Shown here: positions 56,661-64,000 of the stretch, one piece after another
Layout: each line of letters opens with the position of its first letter
Position numbering within the stretch: the first letter of the stretch is position 1
Assembly (NCBI GenBank): GCA_014058105.1
Contig: JACGCM010000447.1
Location: 17,306 to 81,305 of the forward strand
Source: Kingdonia uniflora
Lineage: Eukaryota > Streptophyta > Magnoliopsida > Ranunculales > Circaeasteraceae
Direction of reading: 5' to 3'
DNA length: 64,000 bases
Translations under genes and position numbers: made by a program
Notes under the pieces: generated by a model
What the model was told of the DNA's origin: nothing
Database searches by the model: none
What the model saw: only the letters and a program-made list of their open reading frames with translations

Positions 56661-57055
56661 TGTGACGCCCAGGCTTTGTATAGTATCCTTAGGTTGTAAA
56701 GAGCTTTGTACAAATTTTCATTTATTTTTGTAAAAGTTAGCTAGGAAAATGGGGGAGTACGCTTCGTCTCCACATTTGATGTTTCCTTTTAGAACTTAGT
56801 GTTTTCCTATTTCCTATATATGTAGAGGACTAGTATCCGATACACCGAGAAGGAATAGTGCTTTGTAATAGTTGTTGATATTGAATGAAATGATGCCTTC
56901 AAAGACCCTTTGTTCAGTGTTTGTGATGCGTGAGATTATGTGATGCTTTGCGGTTGTGTTGCTAAATAATGATAAAGAAGAGTAATTAGGCTTACTTGGG
57001 ACAGGTGTCTCGAGTGCCGCACGTGCCAAACTTGATTTTAAGTTGGTCCGTGTCA
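56661..57055 (+). repeat. 3' LTR of element C (395 bp)
   Basis: TGTGACGCCC to CCGTGTCA, directly after GTGGGAGAGAG. Nearly all small indels relative to the left LTR are one to two bases shorter here. Confidence 0.93.
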
Positions 57056-57060
57056 ACTTC

Positions 57061-59696
57061 TCATTTGTCCACGTCCTCTACCTCTGCAGTCGATCGAACG
57101 GCACGCTGCTAAACTACGAACGTCAAAGCCATTACAACCAAGGCGTTCTTATCTACCGTGCTGAGACTGTTTTTGTAGTTTAGCAGTCACTTTTTGTAGT
57201 GTAGTTAGACTGACTTCTAAACTACTCCACGTTCCGCTAAACTACTCTTTAATTCTCTTTTTCCCCCTATCCCCGCACTTGAAAGACTTCCTCTCCCTCT
57301 TTCTTTCCCTTAAAGGGATAGGCGTGCTTGTACACAGAGAGATTGCTACGGATAGGTCTCGCAGTCATAGTAAATACATCATAGGCCTTTTTTTAAGGGG
57401 GGTCTCACTGCCTTACTGCTGGAACACCTTTCTACCTTTCCTTTCGCGACAGGAGACAATGAGATGCCTGCCCCAAAGGTTGTGCTCTCCCAGGAATATT
57501 CACAACTCTACCTTAGAACAGAACCCACGCTCACCAGTAGTCGGCATAGAATGAGTAAGTCTTTCGTGTCCTATTTGCGGCGTCTTTGAATCGAGAAAGA
57601 AATAGCTGCCGTAGCCTACGCCTGCCCTCCCTATTTAAATAGCTAGGGCCTAGGATCCTTCTTAGTCTCCAAACTACCTTTGGCCCACATCTTTCGCCTT
57701 GTCCTACGTCCTATAGGTTTCGCTACTTTGACGCGCTCTTTTTGTTGCTTTTGGGTGTTTTTTTTGCAATTGAAGTGGAGCTAAGTTGCCGAAGGTTTCC
57801 ACGGCGGATTCTTTCCTGCCCTTTTAAACAGTCCTTAGAATCGCTTTAGCTCTTAGAAAAAAAGACTCAAAGCGCTGCGTCAAGAGTCTTGCGTAAATAG
57901 GGCACTATAGACAAATTAGCAGTAGTGGTTTGTCTATAGCCTGTCTTCTTAGCCCCAAGGTCTTGGTCGCTTATCGACCCTATACCTCTTGCGTCTTGTT
58001 GACTCCGCATCCTTGACGCCTTAGAATCTCTTCTTAACCTTTCTTTTAGAAGGACCTGAGTGAAGGCTTGACTGATGAAGGGTGGCCTTTTAAAGAAGGC
58101 AAAAACACACTCCAAGATCGGGAGACAACGCTAAGCAAGCTAAAGAGGGAAAAAGAGCGCTAACCTAGAATAGAAAGGCTCTATCCGGGTCGGATGCATC
58201 ATGAAAAAGCTAGTGTGCACTAGACAAGGAAAAACCCCAGCGGGTTTTTATTTCTCTTCTCTTCTTTCTTAAAAAAAAAATAAAAAAAAAATAGAGACTA
58301 ACACGCGTACATTCGGGCATAGGGAAAAAACGTGGATGCGTATCAGACCTCTAGCTACTAAACAAGACAGAGAAAGTTCCTACTTGAGTCGCAGCTAGGG
58401 GTCAGTCGTCCTACCCTACCATGACCGACTATTTAACACGCCAGCTACGAGAGTTCCTTCTGTCCTGTTTTTCCTTCTGCTTTTCTTTCATAGCACCTAA
58501 AAAAAAAACAACACACGGCTGCCTGATGAGGGGGATCGGGGTGTGTAAAAAAAGGATGCCTCAAAGAATAAGGAGCTGGCCTATATATAAAAAGGCGATG
58601 ACATAGCAAAGATGCCTCTAGCTACTTTAAGATAGCTTTTTTCCAGTACACTATACGCTAAAGGTCCCCAGCACTCAGAGCCCAGGTTGGTAGAGGACCT
58701 CTTCTAAAAGCCAAGAGCTCGGTCTACAAAGGCTATTCCCTATTGGTCCTTTTGGCTCTCCAAAAGTAGCTAGGGGACGCCTTAGCCTAAGTGCGCGGCC
58801 GCTCTATACCTGATCGGCCCAATAACACCCTTGTCTCTTGCTAGGATCCTTCAGTTCTGGTGTCAGCTCTAGCTCCCTCTCCCTATTCATAAGACCTAGT
58901 CGCTCTTTCTACAAAGAAAGAAGAAGGACCAGTAAAGGCTTTAGTAGTTTGTAGTTTGGAGTGAAAAAAAAAAAATAGGGCAAATCATTAGAAGGCACTC
59001 ACTCCATTCTAGGCTGACGGCAAGAGGATGGAGAGCAGCCGAGCGAGGACCTGAGAATAGGGAAGAGGCTGGATAGGAAGAAGATAGAAAGGTAGTTTCA
59101 TAGTGTAGTAAGGAGTAGTTTGTAGGAGTTTGTAGTGTATTGAGTGAGCACGTTCTTGCGCTTTAGGGGTGCAACCTTGGCTTGGATTTTCTAGACCTAC
59201 GCTTACCAACAACTGAAGAAGTGGGCTTTTCATTAATAGAGGGAGCCCATGACTTACTACGAACACAATATAGAAACTCTTATTCAACCGCTAAATTCCT
59301 CACTCTTTTCTTTCACTATGTTTACGGGAATCAACGGTGGTCAAGTGGGAAAGATAGAGGACCGAATCAAAACCAAACTCTCACAGACAACTCTCGCCAA
59401 GGACTACGCGAATGTCAAGACGATGCAAGGAGAAAAGGCACGTTTACGGAGTTAGGTTTAGAGATGGACCACATAGTAAATATTATACTTATGGGCTAAA
59501 TAGGATCCATTGTGAACCCTAGAGCGGTGAGGAGTAGTCAGCTGATCTCGGTCTACAAAGCAAAACAAAGCAAAGCGTATCTTGAGCGCTATCTAATCGT
59601 ACCGTCTTCCAAACTAACCTTTTTATCCACCGCAAACTATTCGCGTACGTAAGTGTTCTTTCTTTCTTCTATTTTCTTTAATCCGGCTTCCTCTGG
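57061..59696. other. Organelle-like insert, right part
   Basis: About 2.6 kb with no recognisable gene. Continues the left part across element C: GTAGTTTAGAAGCC-ACTTC-TCATTTGTCC is the restored target. TAAACTAC / GTAGTTTAG phrases recur (57178, 57222, 57239, 58952). Homopolymer runs at 58270-58290 and 58962-58975. An open stretch at 59182-59499 (LLRTQYRNSYSTAKFL) has no match I can name. It meets the LTR at CTCTGG/CTTCCTCATC with no target duplication. Mitochondrial origin is an inference from style. Confidence 0.45.
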
Positions 59697-60217
59697 CTTC
59701 CTCATCTAAAGTTTGAGGATATTGAAGCAGCCAATAAACATTGCACTGCAGAAGATACTCAGATATCCATCTACAGTTCGAACATCGTTAGAGATCGTAT
59801 CTTCACACAACGTTTGAAGTTACAGCTAAGGTCATCAAGAGATCCGTTACAGATCAACAATTATCAGATAGAAGACGTTACAAGAGAACTAGTATCAAAA
59901 CCTGATATTGTAACGTTTGTCATTAAAGCAATAGCGGTCAGTTAAAGACCTATAAATAGGACAAGGAGCTAGAGATTAAAGGCGAGGACTACTCTGACAA
60001 GATCTTCTATGAAACTTTTTTACATCTCTTCTCTTTGTAATAGCTAGCAGTATATAAACATCACTCTCTTCTAACATCCTCAGGAGAGGTCATGGTTTTA
60101 ACCCATCAAGGGTTTTCCACACTTAAAACTTGTCTTGTACTTTCAGTTCCTAGCGAACATTCCATATTTCAAGGGTGTAAGGCACTATCTCGTCCAGTAG
60201 GAAAATAGGCAGGTACA
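59697..60217 (+). repeat. 3' LTR of element B, right piece
   Basis: CTTCCTCATCT continues the LTR exactly where the left piece ends. It has a TATA-type CCTATAAATAGG (about 59950-59961), GTTTTAACCCATCAAGGG and an end (GGTGTAAGGC to AGGTACA) matching the reverse of the element A LTR terminus. The duplication AGCAA follows. Confidence 0.88.
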
Positions 60218-60222
60218 AGCAA

Positions 60223-63200
60223 GCAACGAAAGCACAAACTTGAGCACGAGTTGCTTTTGTTATAAGCACGAGCTTGAGCACCATCAAAAGGTTTAATGAA
60301 CTTGAGCCGAGTTTTCTTTTGTGAGGTTTACTGAATTGTGATAAAGGCATTAAGTTAGTAAGCTCGATATATCACTCTCCATTCTTGATATATAAAGCAC
60401 GAAGCGATCGAACTTTGGTAATTTTGGCAGTGGTAGACGAGACAAAGAATCACAGAAAGTGGTGATGAGCGGATATACGCAAAGCTTAAAGCACAGGAAG
60501 GAAATTTCTTAAAAAATTCGTCTTGTACCCCCTAAGTGAAGGGGCACTTCCTTCTTTTGCCCCCTAAGTGAAGGGACGACCACAGCTACAAGAGAAAACA
60601 ATCCATAGGTGGTACTTCTCAAAACTTGATCATCTAGAAGGGTACATATCCGCTACGCTCTGGCACTTGGACATATAAGTCGCGTGGACTGTGCCAATAC
60701 ACTCTAGTCTAATAATTTTTTTTGCTGGGGTTGGATTGGACTTATTCTGTGTTATATTCTTTTTTCATTCCAACATTTAGTAAAGGTAAAAACTGCTAAC
60801 GATGACTGTAAGATTTCATAACCCAAAAGTCCCAACAAGTGAGACCCACCATTAGGGTAAAAGAAATTTGTATCACAAAAAATTAAACTTTCCAGTCCCA
60901 AAAATACCTGCTAATAAAAGAGTAGCAAAGATTACCAGTGGGATTCTTATACCCAACGGATTAGGTGTACTGGACCGGGGTAACAAACAACGGGTTCAAT
61001 AGATACATCCCAAGCCTAGCGCCGCAAAATAATGGTTGTAGAGTTTACGACGTCATCGTTCCAAGTGCTGCGTATACGATAAGGTGATCCGTCGGGATAG
61101 TGAGGACTGAACATCTACTTTAAGCTGTACTAGCATAGTAACGCAGGGGAGTATAGGAACCAAAAGCCCTTTTTCCATCGTACCCATTTTGAACATAGAA
61201 AATATAGGGGAGACCAATTATTTAATTCTAAAAAATTGATGTGCTAAAATCTAGGTTTGATTAATTATACTGCACCGGGGTGTTGAATTTTATTGTATTA
61301 TTGTATGCATGATCAATGGACACGGAAGGGAAAACGTTTTATAAAGTTTACTAGAAATTTCATCCATTTACGGACTGCCACCTATCCTAAGCGGAAGAGG
61401 GCAACCACTTTCACCTAGTCAATACAATGGAGGACTTAAGACCACCAGTTTGGGAGGATAGTGATCCATCTCGAGTTTTCCCAATTTTGGGGAGGGTTAA
61501 TTATCTAGAGTTGACCAATTGAACTTATTGTCGAGCTAGAAAAGTGAACCCCCAATCATGGCTACTCGCAAAATCTCTTAGGGACTATTGTACATCAGTG
61601 GTGAGTGAATATGCCTTATGTATTGTGTTACCAGTTATCAGATAAGCCATTATGAAATCAGTGCCTAGTGTGATCCAAAATATTACTTATTTTTCGTAGG
61701 CCTGATGATCGAGAGCCCTTATAAGCACGTCTACGAGTTTAAGAAAATTCTGTACGCTCCCCAAATATACACTTTTATCAGAGGATTCGTCCGGGCCTCA
61801 TTTATTATCATTCTCGCCTACAAAGACAACGGTAGAGTCCTTGACTTGTTCATTGGCACAGGATTCTATCAATTCAGAGGATCACAAGGAGACACAGTTC
61901 AAAACAAAATGGTTTTTCTATGGGAGAAAACCCTTGCTCTTAGAAAAAACGTGATGAAATTTGTTTCAACATGAGAGTAAATATCGTTTACGAGGCATGG
62001 GAGAGATATACAGAGTCTTCTTTCACAATGCCCCATCATGGTTTTAGAAAGCAACATCTACCCAATCTTCTTCGTGGAAGTAACTTCTGAGAATCGTTGA
62101 TGGATAAAATCCATGACATAGTGGCAAATTCCAGGACCTTAAACCGGATAGGCTTATGAGGTTTGTAGACTTGGCTGAAGAACTCCAGCAGTGGAATTTA
62201 AGTCACATAAAAAAATTTCTACTGCCTAAGAAGGGGCTTATACGAAGTGAAGTGAGGGAACGGCCATAAAAGCCCAATAGATACGCTTACCCAAAAATAT
62301 TGGGAGACTGTGGCTACAATCAATCTAAGGGTGTAGGAACCAGGTCCCAACATAAGGGTTGCGCGGTTGTTATGATATAACCCATGTGACCAAGTGGCCC
62401 CATGCTCAATGAATGAATGGCAATAAGAGGCAAGTAAATGCTTGAATAAATACCTCAAGAGGCCCGCTCTTAAACCGTAACAAGCCAACTGCAAATACCC
62501 AAAATTTTTTGTGGAAGAACAACCAACCCAGTGTAGGTTTTGGAGAGCCACAAACCTCAGGATCATAATTTTTCTAAGATCCCCTTCTCAATCATCCCTC
62601 GATTATCTCGCAATCTTTCAGTATCCAAACAGGTCCACCGCTCAACCCAAACCATCTTTGGAAGATACCTTGCCTTCTGTATGCAACAATCAATGGAAAG
62701 CCAAAAAACAAGCATTACAATTTCAGAATAAATGATGCAATTTCAATAACGACTTTGGTGGATCAGAATTCGCATCCCAATCTATTCAATGCTCGAGGAC
62801 TTAGATAGGCAATTGACAATGCAGTTATAGAAGCACCACAGGTACGCTACCTAGACACAACTGTATCTATTTGAAAGGACCCACGGGGTTTGATTCATAG
62901 CTCCATCCCAAATGGTTAATGCCATTACAAACTTACGAAGTGGAGATAAGTTGAAGTCGAGTGACAATGCCTAGGGTTGAGCTAACAACCTTGAATGAGG
63001 ATGAGGCGTAGAATGAAACTTCAATAAACTAATACGAAGTACCACCTTCTATTTCCCCGACCAAAGGCCATTTTAAGCCAACAGGTGCATTATCAGCAAC
63101 GCCTCTTCCAGCTAATAAAAGGGGTTCAATTGATGAGATATGGATACATTTAAGCAAGTCATAATTACATATTCAAGTACTCGCGATGCCATCAGCTATC

Positions 63201-64000
63201 CCTGGATTTGCCAAATTCCTTAAAGTTGCGTGCCTAGGAAAAAAGAAAATCAAGTGCACACAAGAAAAGTCTTGTCTTGGCTAAGACATAACCCCTCCTA
63301 AGCATCAAGATCCCGGAAAGAGCCCAACCATTCACCTTTGTAAAATTAGAGTCGCAAGTGGATTAGGTGTGTACTCGACTTTGGGCGCTAGGTTGAATGT
63401 CTTACCTACTCGGTCATCAGGAATTAGGACTTGAAGAACTTGAACCTACCCGAATGATACTTCAATGGGTGACAAAGCAATACGATAACCACGTGGTATC
63501 CTTGAGGATTATTTTATCCAGGTGATACTCTCATTTGTTCCTATGGACTTTGTGCTTGGACATAAAGAGTAAGCACCTAGTGTGCGATTCCGTCATATGT
63601 GGGTCACCCTTTCCTTGCGAATGCTCATGCCATATTAATTTCTTAAGGGGTTACAACTATCAATAGGAACATGAAGATCAAGCCAATGTTTTTAACATAT
63701 ACTCAAGTTTCCTCATTTTGATGACATGGCTGAGAGACATATGATGACTCCCTAGTTAAACTCGTTCCATAACATCTTTTCGGGACCCTTACAATCATTC
63801 TGTAAACTTTGGTGGAAGACTTGATGAAAATCTGATCATATGAGAGAGCTTACAAGCTGATATCACTCAACACACTTATTTTAACAAGTCCAAATGAGAT
63901 TATGGTTGAACTTGGAAAGGTCCAATACTTTGCTATTCATCCATGTAATGCACCAAGTACCCTTAAACCATTACCTAAGACTTTGAGTTATGCTTTTTAG
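60223..64000 (+). other. Unassigned sequence, probably interior of element E
   Basis: The target duplication of B implies that this continues the leader of element E (31014-31676); shared phrases such as CTTGAGCACGAGTTGCTT (60239) and CTTGAGTACGAGTTGCTT (31406) agree. ACCCCCTAAGTGAAGGGGCA and GCCCCCTAAGTGAAGGGACG occur back to back near 60527-60576. 61705-61974 is open for 89 codons (MIESPYKHVYEFKKILYAP, LWEKTLALRKNVMKF) without a domain I recognise. From 62000 to the end I see only short, broken frames and no RNA gene. Confidence 0.4.

Larger units (their letters stand above)
46936..57060 (+). mobile_element. Element C: Gypsy chromovirus
   Basis: LTRs 46941-47359 and 56661-57055, exact target duplication ACTTC (46936-46940, 57056-57060). 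Initiator-Met primer site, gag, protease, reverse transcriptase, RNase H, integrase with C-terminal chromodomain, polypurine tract GTGGGAGAGAG before the right LTR. Without nested element D it is 5.6 kb. LTRs differ by about 10 substitutions in 395 aligned bases plus about ten small indels. The tail (FHASTLKPYHQDKEDPSR) recalls the Galadriel clade, but the clade is not certain. Several stops make it non-autonomous. Confidence 0.92.
31677..60222 (+). mobile_element. Element B: Tat-lineage Gypsy element split by a 14.2-kb insert
   Basis: Target duplication AGCAC (31677-31681) and AGCAA (60218-60222), one mismatch. 5' LTR remnant 31682-32040, gag, protease, reverse transcriptase, RNase H, second RNase H, integrase, 78-bp tandem array, antisense genes, polypurine tract at 45350-45364. 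The 3' LTR is in two pieces (45365-45476 and 59697-60217). Without the insert the element is 14.3 kb, matching element A (14.46 kb), of which it is an inverted relative. The 5' end has lost part of its LTR, the primer site and the gag start. Confidence 0.88.

Noticed and set aside
45477..59696. The whole window as a mitochondrial genome segment
   Set aside because: Only about 4 kb has organelle-like texture. The rest is nested LTR elements and LINEs with their target duplications, as in nuclear heterochromatin.
57061..59696. tRNA or mitochondrial protein genes in the organelle-like DNA
   Set aside because: I looked for tRNA arm patterns and familiar mitochondrial proteins on both strands and found none that I could support.
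61705..61974. Endogenous pararetrovirus or host gene
   Set aside because: No movement protein, coat or reverse transcriptase motif is visible; the frame is short and isolated.

Overview
The window is a piece of plant nuclear DNA built almost entirely of transposable elements in various states of decay. The evidence is the set of element families: Ty1/Copia and Ty3/Gypsy LTR elements of plant type (a chromovirus and two Tat-lineage elements with dual RNase H), plant L1-type LINEs with a CCHC-bearing ORF1 and an RNase H tail, a short hAT-like DNA element and a foldback element. I found no intact host gene, no tRNA or rRNA gene and no CRISPR array. The host is most likely a flowering plant with a large, repeat-rich genome; the sequence alone does not show which species.

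Layout. 1-2430: an internally deleted Copia element. 2588-3510: a small hAT-like element with 8-bp target duplications. 3511-5553: old debris, including a 5'-truncated LINE with 14-bp target duplications and a CACTA-transposase-like exon. 5554-12623: a full-length 7-kb LINE that inserted into the RNase H motif of an older LINE, whose two halves lie on either side. 13214-27682: element A, a complete 14.5-kb Tat-lineage Gypsy element whose gag-pol is on the minus strand. 27683-31676: a minus-strand LINE remnant, a 0.6-kb foldback element, a probable solo LTR, then the LTR, primer binding site and leader of a further Gypsy element (E). 31677-60222: element B, a second Tat element, gag-pol on the plus strand. 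Its 3' LTR is split by a 14.2-kb insertion (45477-59696) made of organelle-like DNA, into which chromovirus C (46936-57060) inserted, into which non-autonomous LTR element D (50588-55100) inserted. 60223-64000: unassigned sequence, probably more of E.

How the parts relate. A and B are two inverted members of one family. Both carry, beyond gag-pol and in the opposite orientation, a long multi-exon gene: an N-terminal domain resembling the Transposase_28 'putative gypsy type transposon' family followed by long coiled coils. In both copies the same promoter-like arrangement precedes it (CACGTG, then a TATA-like box 36 bases later), followed by a 5' intron just before the ATG. A second small antisense ORF of about 108 codons (starting MVTTRRQAYE) is also shared. 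Both copies also carry a 3' tandem array of about 78-bp units. All open reading frames here contain stops or frameshifts, so every element looks non-autonomous today. The order of insertion is E, then B, then the organelle-like segment, then C, then D, although the LTR divergences of C and D do not fit this order well.
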